A DNA stretch of 64,000 nt from UBA4465 sp002292365 (lineage in GTDB: Bacteria > Bacteroidota > Bacteroidia > Cytophagales > Cyclobacteriaceae). Positions 52,937 through 64,000 of this stretch are shown here, one piece after another. Position numbers and translations under genes: made by a program. The DNA is taken from assembly GCA_943788615.1 (NCBI GenBank), contig CALSQY010000001.1, positions 868,001 to 932,000 on the forward strand, written 5' to 3'. The notes below the pieces were generated by a model. The model made no database searches. It worked only from the letters and a program-made list of their open reading frames with translations, and was not told where the DNA came from. Position 1 is the first letter of the stretch, and every line of letters starts with the position of its first letter.

Positions 52937-54256
52937 CTAATTTTTTCTGAAATCATCTAAAGAAACTATTTTCTCTTTAGCGGTTACCTCATTAGCTAAA
53001 AAGCTGAACACCTTCCTATTCTGTATTTCATTAAATACCTTCATGTAGTTGTCCCCGTTCTCAGCTTTCAAATAGTTTTCAGCCATGGCATCCATTTGAT
53101 CTCCTAACTGCTCCAAAGCCGCCATACCTCCAAATTGCTGTGCCAACATTATCTTGGCTTCACCTAGAATTTCATCATTTTCAATTTTTATGGCTTGATC
53201 CTTTACAATTTTATTTCTCACAAGAGACCATTTTAATTCTTTCTGATAATGATCGTATTCTTTTTCAAGCACTTCAGGACTGATATTTTCATTGGTTCTT
53301 AAGAGCCAATTTTTTAGAAAATTATTGGGAAGCTTAATCTTAGTCACATCGATAATTTTTTCTCGAATTTTATGATGAAACAATTTAACCGCTTCGGCTG
53401 CATAATTTTTACTAATGATCTCTTTAATTTTAGCATTAAATGCTTCTTCCGTCTTCACGTTATCTTTTCCAAAAGTTTTGTCAAAAAGCTCTTGATTTAC
53501 GGAGGCAGGTACCGTGTGACTGATGCCTTTAATCGTAAATTTAAATTTACCTTTTACACTTTTCATTTCCTCTTCAGTCAATTTTATGATGTGTGGGAAA
53601 TAACGTTCGTCGTTAAAAGACTTCTTGTGATGAAGATCAATGCTGTCTCCAACTTTGAATCCAATTAACTTTTTCGATACACTTTTTTGAAATTCTTTAA
53701 ATTCAAAAGTCACTTCTTTGTCTTCAATTTTATCTTTTGTCGATAAGACACCATACAAAGTATCTCCTGATTTTACTATTTCTGTGTTAGTCACCTCTCC
53801 AAACTGCTGTTGAAGATTGACTAATGTTTCTTTCATCACCCCCTCATCAATTTTAATTTTCTGATGCTCAATTTTTAATTTTTTATCAATTTTGAGCTCA
53901 AAATCGGGTGCATAGCCTACATTAAAACTGAATTCAAAATCTTTTTGGCTAGCCCAATCAATAGGCACCTCACTGTCAATAGGTACAGGTTCACCCAAGA
54001 ATTGGAGATCGCTTTCCTTAAGGTAGTTGTTTAAAGAATCTCCGATGATTTTGTTGATTTCTTCAGCGGTGATTTGGGGGCCATACATCTTTTCTATCAT
54101 ACCAAAAGGAACTTTTCCAGGCCTAAAGCCTTTGATATTAGCTTTTTTACTGAAATCTTTGATTTTTTCTGTCACCTGAGGTTGATAATCAACATCCTTT
54201 AAGCTAATTTTAATTAGAGCTTCTAAATTTTCAATTTTATCAAAATTAATTTCCAA
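52937..54256 (-). CDS. tig: Trigger factor
   Basis: 439 residues from a TTG start (MEINFDKIENLEALIKISL), which fits the family start. The ribosome-docking signature is GFRPGKVPFGMIEK, followed by a degraded PPIase domain and a helical chaperone domain. It binds nascent chains at the ribosomal exit. It heads the tig-clpP-clpX group. A terminator and tRNA-Leu lie upstream on the same strand. Confidence 0.94.
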   Translation of the reverse strand: MEINFDKIENLEALIKISLKDVDYQPQVTEKIKDFSKKANIKGFRPGKVPFGMIEKMYGPQITAEEINKIIGDSLNNYLKESDLQFLGEPVPIDSEVPIDWASQKDFEFSFNVGYAPDFELKIDKKLKIEHQKIKIDEGVMKETLVNLQQQFGEVTNTEIVKSGDTLYGVLSTKDKIEDKEVTFEFKEFQKSVSKKLIGFKVGDSIDLHHKKSFNDERYFPHIIKLTEEEMKSVKGKFKFTIKGISHTVPASVNQELFDKTFGKDNVKTEEAFNAKIKEIISKNYAAEAVKLFHHKIREKIIDVTKIKLPNNFLKNWLLRTNENISPEVLEKEYDHYQKELKWSLVRNKIVKDQAIKIENDEILGEAKIMLAQQFGGMAALEQLGDQMDAMAENYLKAENGDNYMKVFNEIQNRKVFSFLANEVTAKEKIVSLDDFRKN

Positions 54257-54280
54257 AGTATTGTCGTTTAGTAATAAATC

Positions 54281-54318
54281 AAAAAAACCCTCTTATGACA
54301 TGATATGCATAAGAGGGT
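54281..54318 (-). terminator. Intrinsic terminator between tRNA-Leu and tig
   Basis: On the minus strand a perfect 11-bp stem (plus-strand arms 54287-54297 and 54308-54318) is followed by seven U. It ends the tRNA-Leu transcript just before the tig start. Confidence 0.88.
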
Positions 54319-54322
54319 TCAG

Positions 54323-54404
54323 TGCGGATGGAGGGACTCGAACCCCCATGCCTCACGGCGCTAGATCCTAAGTCTAGTGCGTCTACCAATTTCGCCACAT
54401 CCGC
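54323..54404 (-). tRNA. tRNA-Leu (anticodon UAG)
   Basis: 82 nt on the minus strand, class II with a long variable arm. The 7-bp acceptor GCGGATG/CATCCGC closes with discriminator A; the D loop has the GG pair, the T loop reads GGTTCGAGTCC, and the anticodon loop is CTTAGGA, so UAG. CCA is not encoded. Confidence 0.96.
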
Positions 54405-54472
54405 AAATCGGAGTGCAAATGTAATGAAATCAATAATTGAAACCATGAAATTAGAACAAGTTTTTATAAATT

Positions 54473-56683
54473 ATGCTTGAAGCAAAACTGGAAGAAGAAA
54501 AAAAGGAAATAGTTAATAGATATCGCAAATTATTGCGTAAGTCGAAACCTGTGATGAAAGATGGCGATGCTAAGATCATTAGAAAAGCTTTTAATGTATC
54601 ATTAAAAGCACATGAGGGGATGCGCAGAAAATCTGGAGAGCCTTATATTTTTCATCCTCTGAATGTAGCCATTATATGTATCGATGAAATAGGATTGGGT
54701 GCGACCTCCATCGTTGCTGCATTATTACACGATGTGGTTGAAGATACTGACATAACTCTCAATGATATAAAGTATATGTTTGGGGACAAGGTGGCTATGA
54801 TTATTGATGGTTTGACTAAAATAAAAGGCGCATTTGATAAGGACACTTCTCAGCAAGCCGAGAATTTTCGTAAAATGATATTAACCTTGAGTGAGGATGT
54901 TCGGGTCATTCTCATAAAATTGGCTGATCGACTCCATAATATGCGGACATTGAGTAGTTTATCCCTAGAGAAACAATTAAAAATTGCTTCTGAGACCTCT
55001 TACATCTTTTCACCCCTTGCCCATAGATTGGGCTTATATGCCATTAAAACGGAGCTCGAAGATCTTTGCTTGAAGTATACAGATAACGATGTATATAAGA
55101 TGGTTACCAGCAAGATCAATGACACAAAAGACAATAGAAATAAATTTATTAGAAATTTTATCAAACCTATTAGAAGTGAGATCGATCGTTTGGGCTATGC
55201 CTATGAAATCATTGGAAGACCAAAATCTGTTTACTCGATTTGGCAAAAAATGCAAAAACAGAATGTGCCTTTTGAAGAAGTTTATGATCTTTTTGCTATT
55301 AGAATCATTGTAGATGTATCTTCTGATCAAGAAAAGTCCATCTGCTGGCAAATCTATTCGACGGTCACAGATGCCTATCAACCCAACCCTGATCGACTGA
55401 GGGATTGGGTCAGTATACCTAAAGCTAACGGGTATGAATCCTTACACACTACCGTGATGAGTGATAAAGGTCAATGGGTTGAGGTACAGATCAGAACGAA
55501 ACGGATGGATGAAATTGCTGAGAAAGGTTATGCAGCACATTGGAAATATAAAGAGACCAATGGCAGGGCTAAAAGTGATATGGGACTTGAACAATGGCTA
55601 GAGGATCTCAGAGAGGTTTTAGATCAAAACAATGGATCAGCAATTGAGTTTGTAGATAGCTTTAAGTCTAACCTTTACAGCGATGAAGTGTTCACTTTTA
55701 CGCCCAAAGGAGACTTGGTTACTTTGCCTAAAGGAGCTACCGCATTGGATTTTGCCTTTCATATTCATACACAGGTAGGGGCCACTTGCATTGGAGCAAA
55801 GGCAAATCAAAAGTTGGTCCCTTTGAACTATAAACTGAGGAATGGAGATCAGATTGAAGTGCTCACTTCATCTAAGCAAAGATCCAATGAAGATTGGCTC
55901 AAAAGCGTAGTTACGTCAAGGGCGAAAGCAAAAATCAGGGAATCCTTAAAAGAGGAAGTTAAGGTAATGATCCAGGAAGGTAAAGGAATTGTCAGAAGGA
56001 AATTCAAGCAAATGAAGATTGTTTTTGATCAGGAAAACATTGCCAAATTAACTGATTTTTTTGATCTCAAAACACCTTCTGATTTGTTTCAGCATGTGGG
56101 AGCGGGTAAGATAGATCATGTTGAAATAAAAAAATTTAAGCTATTTAAAAAGGATTTGGCGAAAAGATTTTTTAAAAGAATTTTATCACCTATTTCTGAT
56201 AAAAAAGTTCAAAAATCATGGGAGAAGAAGAACATTGATCAGTTACTTATTGGAGAGGATCTCAATAAGATAGATTATACGCTGGCCAAATGTTGTAGTC
56301 CTATATCGGGAGATGATGTTTTTGCCTTCGTTACTATTAATGAAGGGATCAAGGTACATAGAAATAATTGCACTAACGCTCCTGAATTGATTGCGAGCCA
56401 TGGCTATCGCATATTAAAAGCACGGTGGTCAACTATCCGAGAAGGTTCATTTTTGGTAGGACTGAAAATTATAGGTACGGATAGAATAGGAATCATTAGT
56501 GATTTGTCTAACATTATCTCTAGTGAGTTAAAAGTTAATATGAGATCTATGTCGCTAAACACAAATAATGGTATTTTTGAAGGAATGATTGAATTGTATG
56601 TAGATCATACCTTTCATTTAGATCGCTTAATGAATAAAGTAGAAAAAATATCTGGAGTAGTTAAATTAACAAGGTACAATTAA
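54473..56683 (+). CDS. Bifunctional RelA/SpoT-family (p)ppGpp synthetase/hydrolase
   Basis: 736 residues. The HD hydrolase is intact: His61 (FHPLNVA) and LLHDVVEDT (85-92, His86-Asp87). The synthetase motif RDWVSIPKANGYESLHTTV is intact, followed by TGS (VFTFTPKGDLVTLPKGATAL), a zinc-finger/helical part with CCSP, and a C-terminal ACT domain. It makes and degrades (p)ppGpp and is probably the only long RSH of the organism, although this cannot be tested here. Its upstream neighbour is the tRNA-Leu gene on the other strand. Confidence 0.95.
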   Translation: MLEAKLEEEKKEIVNRYRKLLRKSKPVMKDGDAKIIRKAFNVSLKAHEGMRRKSGEPYIFHPLNVAIICIDEIGLGATSIVAALLHDVVEDTDITLNDIKYMFGDKVAMIIDGLTKIKGAFDKDTSQQAENFRKMILTLSEDVRVILIKLADRLHNMRTLSSLSLEKQLKIASETSYIFSPLAHRLGLYAIKTELEDLCLKYTDNDVYKMVTSKINDTKDNRNKFIRNFIKPIRSEIDRLGYAYEIIGRPKSVYSIWQKMQKQNVPFEEVYDLFAIRIIVDVSSDQEKSICWQIYSTVTDAYQPNPDRLRDWVSIPKANGYESLHTTVMSDKGQWVEVQIRTKRMDEIAEKGYAAHWKYKETNGRAKSDMGLEQWLEDLREVLDQNNGSAIEFVDSFKSNLYSDEVFTFTPKGDLVTLPKGATALDFAFHIHTQVGATCIGAKANQKLVPLNYKLRNGDQIEVLTSSKQRSNEDWLKSVVTSRAKAKIRESLKEEVKVMIQEGKGIVRRKFKQMKIVFDQENIAKLTDFFDLKTPSDLFQHVGAGKIDHVEIKKFKLFKKDLAKRFFKRILSPISDKKVQKSWEKKNIDQLLIGEDLNKIDYTLAKCCSPISGDDVFAFVTINEGIKVHRNNCTNAPELIASHGYRILKARWSTIREGSFLVGLKIIGTDRIGIISDLSNIISSELKVNMRSMSLNTNNGIFEGMIELYVDHTFHLDRLMNKVEKISGVVKLTRYN

Positions 56684-56696
56684 ATCAAGGAAAACC

Positions 56697-56704
56697 TATC
56701 TTTG
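56697..56704 (+). promoter_or_regulatory. TAnnTTTG -7 element 6 nt before the Fur-family gene
   Basis: TATCTTTG followed by TAATTA and the ATG at 56711. Transcription would begin at or within the start codon, so a leaderless mRNA is likely. The -33 region is weak. Confidence 0.5.
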
Positions 56705-56710
56705 TAATTA

Positions 56711-57181
56711 ATGACTCAGTTGACGGGATTAAAAGAGGAAGTAAAAAAAATATTTATGGCTTTTCTTGAGCAAAAAAAACTCAGGAAAACTCCGGAGAGA
56801 TTTGCTATTCTTGACGAAATTTATGAGCGAAAAGATCATTTTGATGTTGATTCCTTGTACTTGAGTATGCAGGATAAGAATTACAGAGTGAGCAGGGCAA
56901 CAGTTTATAATACTTTAGACTTACTTGTTGATTGCGATTTAGTTACTCGGCATCAATTTGGACAGAGTCAATCTCAATATGAAAAAGCTTTTGGTTTCCG
57001 TCAGCATGATCATTTAATTTGCACTGATTGTAACAAAGTAGTTGAGTTTTGCGATCCTAGAATTCAAAACATACAAACTACGGTAGGAGAATTACTTGAA
57101 TTTGAAGTGATACATCATTCGTTATTATTGTATGCTAATTGTATTAAAAAAGACTGTAAGAAAAATACTACAAATGATTAG
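56711..57181 (+). CDS. Fur-family transcriptional regulator
   Basis: 156 residues. The winged-helix DNA-binding domain (YRVSRATVYNTLDLL) is followed by HDHLICTDCNKV, with the metal-binding His-x-His and Cys104-x2-Cys107, and a C-terminal Cys144-x4-Cys149 pair. It may be Fur, PerR or Zur; the diagnostic regulatory-site residues are not decisive here. It lies 27 nt after the RSH gene, has its own -7 element, and precedes purA. Confidence 0.88.
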   Translation: MTQLTGLKEEVKKIFMAFLEQKKLRKTPERFAILDEIYERKDHFDVDSLYLSMQDKNYRVSRATVYNTLDLLVDCDLVTRHQFGQSQSQYEKAFGFRQHDHLICTDCNKVVEFCDPRIQNIQTTVGELLEFEVIHHSLLLYANCIKKDCKKNTTND

Positions 57182-57250
57182 TGGTTTTGAGAAATGACAA
57201 TATAATGAGTACGCGATATTTGTTAGGATAGGGAGCGTAAAAAAAAAAGA

Positions 57251-58510
57251 ATGGCTAAAGTTGATGTATTATTGGGTCTCCAGTGGGGAGATGAAGGAAA
57301 AGGGAAGGTGGTTGACTTTTTAACGCCCAAGTATGATGTTGTCGCTCGCTTTCAGGGAGGCCCCAACGCTGGTCATACCCTCGAATTTGATGGTAAAAAA
57401 CATGTGTTGCACCAAATCCCATCTGGAATATTCAGAGAGGGGACCATCAATATCATAGGCAATGGAGTTGTCTTAGACCCCATTACTTTTGAGAACGAAC
57501 TACTCAGTTTAGAGCCATTCAATTTAGAACTGAAGCGATCTTTAATATTATCTACGAAAGCTCAGATGATCATCCCGTCACATCGTTTGTTGGACGCAGC
57601 ATTCGAAAAATCTAAAGGGGTACTCAAAATTGGATCTACCTTGCGAGGCATTGGTCCTACCTATCAAGATAAGATGGCGCGTGTAGGTTTGAGATTGGGA
57701 GATGTTAATGCCAAGGACTTTGATCAAAAATATCAATTATTAAAAGGAAAGCATTGCGAAACCTTAGATCGGTTAGGCTTTGAGTATGATCTTTCGGAAC
57801 AAGAGGAGGTTTTTTTCAAGTCGATAGAGGTTTTAAGGTCTTTTAGAATATTGAATACAGAATATGTCATCAACGATGTGATAGATCAAGGCAAGACGGT
57901 TTTGGCAGAAGGTGCGCAGGGGTCGTTACTAGATATTGATTTCGGTAGCTATCCTTACGTAACCAGTTCAAATACAATTTCGGCGGGAGCTTGTACCGGA
58001 TTAGGTGTTTCGCCTAAATTGATAGGTGAAGTTTTTGGGATATTTAAAGCCTATTGCACACGTGTGGGCAGTGGACCTTTCCCTACAGAGTTGTTAGGGG
58101 AGAGCGGTGATGCCCTTCGTAAGCAGGGCAATGAGTTTGGAGCGACCACAGGTAGACCTCGAAGATGCGGGTGGTTAGATATTCCGGCTCTTAAGTATGC
58201 TACTATGTTGAATGGCGTTACTCAGCTTTTTATGATGAAAGTAGATATATTGAGTAACCTAGGAGACATAATGGTTTGTGATTCGTACGCTCATCAAGGT
58301 AAAAATATAGATGAGTTCATGACAGATTTTGATGATAATTGGTCAACCAATTTGAAAAAGTTTCCTTCATGGAGCAATCACGCCTTCAGTAAATATGATG
58401 AGTTCCCGGTAGAATTAAGAAACTACATAGCTTATATAGAGGGTCGTACGAATGTCCCAATAAACTTGGTAAGTATCGGACCGGATCGAGATCGAACGAT
58501 TATTAAATAA
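57251..58510 (+). CDS. purA: Adenylosuccinate synthase
   Basis: 419 residues. GDEGKGK at 13-19 (phosphate loop), NAGHT, GSTLRGIGPTYQDK and GAQGSLLDIDFGSYPYVT are all present. It makes adenylosuccinate from IMP, GTP and aspartate in the cytoplasm. It is the last protein gene before the rRNA operon. Confidence 0.97.
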   Translation: MAKVDVLLGLQWGDEGKGKVVDFLTPKYDVVARFQGGPNAGHTLEFDGKKHVLHQIPSGIFREGTINIIGNGVVLDPITFENELLSLEPFNLELKRSLILSTKAQMIIPSHRLLDAAFEKSKGVLKIGSTLRGIGPTYQDKMARVGLRLGDVNAKDFDQKYQLLKGKHCETLDRLGFEYDLSEQEEVFFKSIEVLRSFRILNTEYVINDVIDQGKTVLAEGAQGSLLDIDFGSYPYVTSSNTISAGACTGLGVSPKLIGEVFGIFKAYCTRVGSGPFPTELLGESGDALRKQGNEFGATTGRPRRCGWLDIPALKYATMLNGVTQLFMMKVDILSNLGDIMVCDSYAHQGKNIDEFMTDFDDNWSTNLKKFPSWSNHAFSKYDEFPVELRNYIAYIEGRTNVPINLVSIGPDRDRTIIK

Positions 58511-58652
58511 TAATTCTCATATTTTATCTGTTATTAGCTTTTTACTATCACATTGTTTTATATTTGCTGGCCCTAAAAGTATGGTAAAGGAGTTAGCGTA
58601 AGAGTTGCAAAGTGTGGGTCTAAAAATTTTTCAATTTTAAAATAACAATAAG

Positions 58653-58685
58653 TTTGCGTTAACTAATATTAATCACTTATCTTTG
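58653..58685 (+). promoter_or_regulatory. rRNA operon promoter of Bacteroidota type
   Basis: TTTG at 58653-58656, a 21-nt spacer, then TATCTTTG at 58678-58685. Both boxes match the Bacteroidota consensus exactly and the spacing is the known 19-21. Transcription should begin near 58691, about 270 nt before the 16S. Confidence 0.82.
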
Positions 58686-58827
58686 CAGACGCTTAGCGAG
58701 GGGGGAATTAGAAAGTTAAGATAAAAGCGAGATTAATCGAACGGATTAATCAACTATTTACGAGCGAATAAATTACAGATGTGGGATCCGAATGGGATTT
58801 TCAGGAGTGTTTATGGCGAGTGAAAAA

Positions 58828-58840
58828 GTTCTTTGAAATG
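58828..58840 (+). promoter_or_regulatory. boxA-like antitermination element in the 16S leader
   Basis: GTTCTTTGAAATG resembles the rRNA boxA of Bacillus (TGTTCTTTGAAAA), a NusB/NusE binding site. It touches the left arm of the 16S stem. A similar element precedes the 23S stem. Confidence 0.55.
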
Positions 58841-58868
58841 AATGTTTAAATAGGTAATAAAATGCTCC
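58841..58868 (+). other. Left arm of the pre-16S processing stem
   Basis: 28 nt complementary (with G-U pairs) to 60503-60529 downstream of the 16S, for example AAAATGCTCC opposite GGAGCATTTT. Expected RNase III substrate. Confidence 0.7.
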
Positions 58869-58959
58869 GTCTGAATTCTTTTGGGAATGAAGATAGTAGT
58901 TAGGTTCAAACACATTGCCCTTTCGGGGGTCTTGCTTTTCGGAGCATGTAATTCATAAA

Positions 58960-60482
<1,523 letters not shown>

Positions 60483-60502
60483 GGAGACCTTACACTACGT
60501 TA

Positions 60503-60529
60503 GGAGCATTTTGTTATCTATTTATCATT
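60503..60529 (+). other. Right arm of the pre-16S processing stem
   Basis: Pairs with 58841-58868 across the 16S, with one size difference and several wobbles. Confidence 0.7.
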
Positions 60530-60593
60530 TATTTTATTAAAGTATTGACGGGACCTACCGGATATGTGTGCGTTGAGAGATGGGCAAATAACT

Positions 60594-60667
60594 GGGCCTG
60601 TAGCTCAGGTGGTTAGAGCGCTACACTGATAATGTAGAGGTCCGTGGTTCGAGTCCACGCAGGCCCA
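60594..60667 (+). tRNA. tRNA-Ile (anticodon GAU)
   Basis: 74 nt. Acceptor GGGCCTG pairs with CAGGCCC, discriminator A, anticodon loop CTGATAA, T loop GGTTCGAGTCC. Standard position in the 16S-23S spacer. Confidence 0.98.
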
Positions 60668-60711
60668 CAGTAAAAGGGCTCGCGAGGCGAGTTCAACGGT
60701 TCTAAGTTATT

Positions 60712-60785
60712 GGGGGATTAGCTCAGCTGGCTAGAGCACCTGCCTTGCACGCAGGGGGTCAACGGTTCGAATCCGTTATCCTCCA
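60712..60785 (+). tRNA. tRNA-Ala (anticodon UGC)
   Basis: 74 nt. Acceptor GGGGGAT pairs with ATCCTCC (one G-U), discriminator A, anticodon loop CTTGCAC, T loop GGTTCGAATCC. Standard second spacer tRNA. Confidence 0.98.
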
Positions 60786-61000
60786 CAAAAACCGTAATAA
60801 GGTTTGGAGGAGATTAAGATTTTATGATAAGTACAAATCAGACGGGTTTGTATGAGAAGTAGACCAGCTAACGCGAGTCAACTGGTTTATTTATAGGCTG
60901 AAAAACAAGAGATTGATTTAACAGTACTAATCTAGATGCTGAAAAAGATATTGCCATGAGCCATGAGTAATATGTAAGCAGGCTATTTACTAGAAGAAAA

Positions 61001-61013
61001 GTTCATTGACATG
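61001..61013 (+). promoter_or_regulatory. boxA-like element before the 23S gene
   Basis: GTTCATTGACATG is close to the 16S-leader element GTTCTTTGAAATG and lies directly before the left arm of the 23S stem. The 287-nt spacer holds no other gene. Confidence 0.5.
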
Positions 61014-61015
61014 TT

Positions 61016-61057
61016 GTAAAAGATTTATTGAGAAATAAAATCGAGTATATCGTTATG
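61016..61057 (+). other. Left arm of the pre-23S processing stem
   Basis: 42 nt complementary to 63950-63989 with few mismatches, for example CGTTATG at the arm's right end opposite CATAACG. Strong RNase III substrate. Confidence 0.8.
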
Positions 61058-61072
61058 ATAATAATTTACTTT

Positions 61073-63943
<2,871 letters not shown>

Positions 63944-63949
63944 AGAGCA

Positions 63950-63989
63950 CATAACGATATATTCATTTTATTATCAATAAATCTTTTAC
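63950..63989 (+). other. Right arm of the pre-23S processing stem
   Basis: Pairs with 61016-61057 across the 23S. The 5S gene would follow beyond the window. Confidence 0.8.
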
Positions 63990-64000
63990 ATACTGTCATG

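Larger units (their letters stand above)
58511..58959. other. Spacer and leader of the rRNA operon, no protein gene seen
   Basis: 449 nt that hold the rRNA promoter (58653-58685), a boxA-like element (58828-58840) and the left arm of the 16S processing stem (58841-58868). Reading frames here and in the rRNA genes are non-coding shadows. Confidence 0.85.

Overview
The window comes from a low-GC member of the Bacteroidota, most likely of the Cytophagales type. The evidence is a SusC/SusD pair, GH97, a long C-terminally extended LysS, an LptD-like protein, HldD and LpxB (LPS makers), several sites matching the Bacteroidota -7 promoter element TAnnTTTG, few obvious Shine-Dalgarno sequences, and a 16S ending in the CACCTCCTTT anti-SD. 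Most of the window is a dense chromosomal core. The rRNA operon 16S - tRNA-Ile(GAU) - tRNA-Ala(UGC) - 23S fills the last 5 kb; its 5S gene would lie past the right edge.

Layout. 0-1.6 kb: the start of a malate/L-lactate dehydrogenase-type gene and a short Ppx/GppA phosphatase. 1.6-3.1 kb: a decayed stretch with frameshifted small reading frames and a relic of a DUF285/BspA-like surface protein. 3.1-7.8 kb (minus): GH97, DUF1080 lipoprotein and a Tat-exported Gfo/Idh/MocA oxidoreductase, which looks like a small oxidoreductive glycan-cleavage operon. 8.1-11.5 kb (plus): two unusual SDRs (Ser-x3-Arg in place of Tyr-x3-Lys) around an M42 peptidase and TtcA. 11.6-14.5 kb (minus): aroB, aroA and a histidine phosphatase lipoprotein. 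14.6-17.5 kb: proline dehydrogenase and lysS. 17.5-19.2 kb: fhs. 19.3-26.7 kb: fatty-acid-hydroxylase-type membrane enzyme and an envelope group (LptD, amidase, MCE/MlaD), a SirB1-like protein and a phosphopantetheinyl transferase. 26.8-36.5 kb: WD40, DivIVA, folB, HesB-like, two small conserved proteins, an NAD-binding protein, dtd, lepA, folD, queE and an OmpA/PD40 protein.

37.0-48.8 kb is the main accessory region: SusC, SusD and a calcium-poor beta-rich lipoprotein, then an intrinsic terminator, then an arylsulfotransferase-like lipoprotein, a one-Cys redoxin, a cytochrome c/type-II copper monooxygenase with a full PHM-like ligand set, a CHR-family transporter and a PAPS-type sulfotransferase. 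The redoxin and copper monooxygenase overlap by 22 nt and look like the two halves of a protein that is fused in other bacteria. This cassette is the best candidate for an undescribed system.

48.8-58.5 kb returns to core genes: hldD, lpxB, clpX, clpP, tig, tRNA-Leu(UAG), a bifunctional RelA/SpoT, a Fur-family regulator and purA. In the rRNA operon the promoter, two boxA-like elements and the two long flanking RNase III-type stems can all be read. No CRISPR array, intact insertion sequence or prophage was seen.
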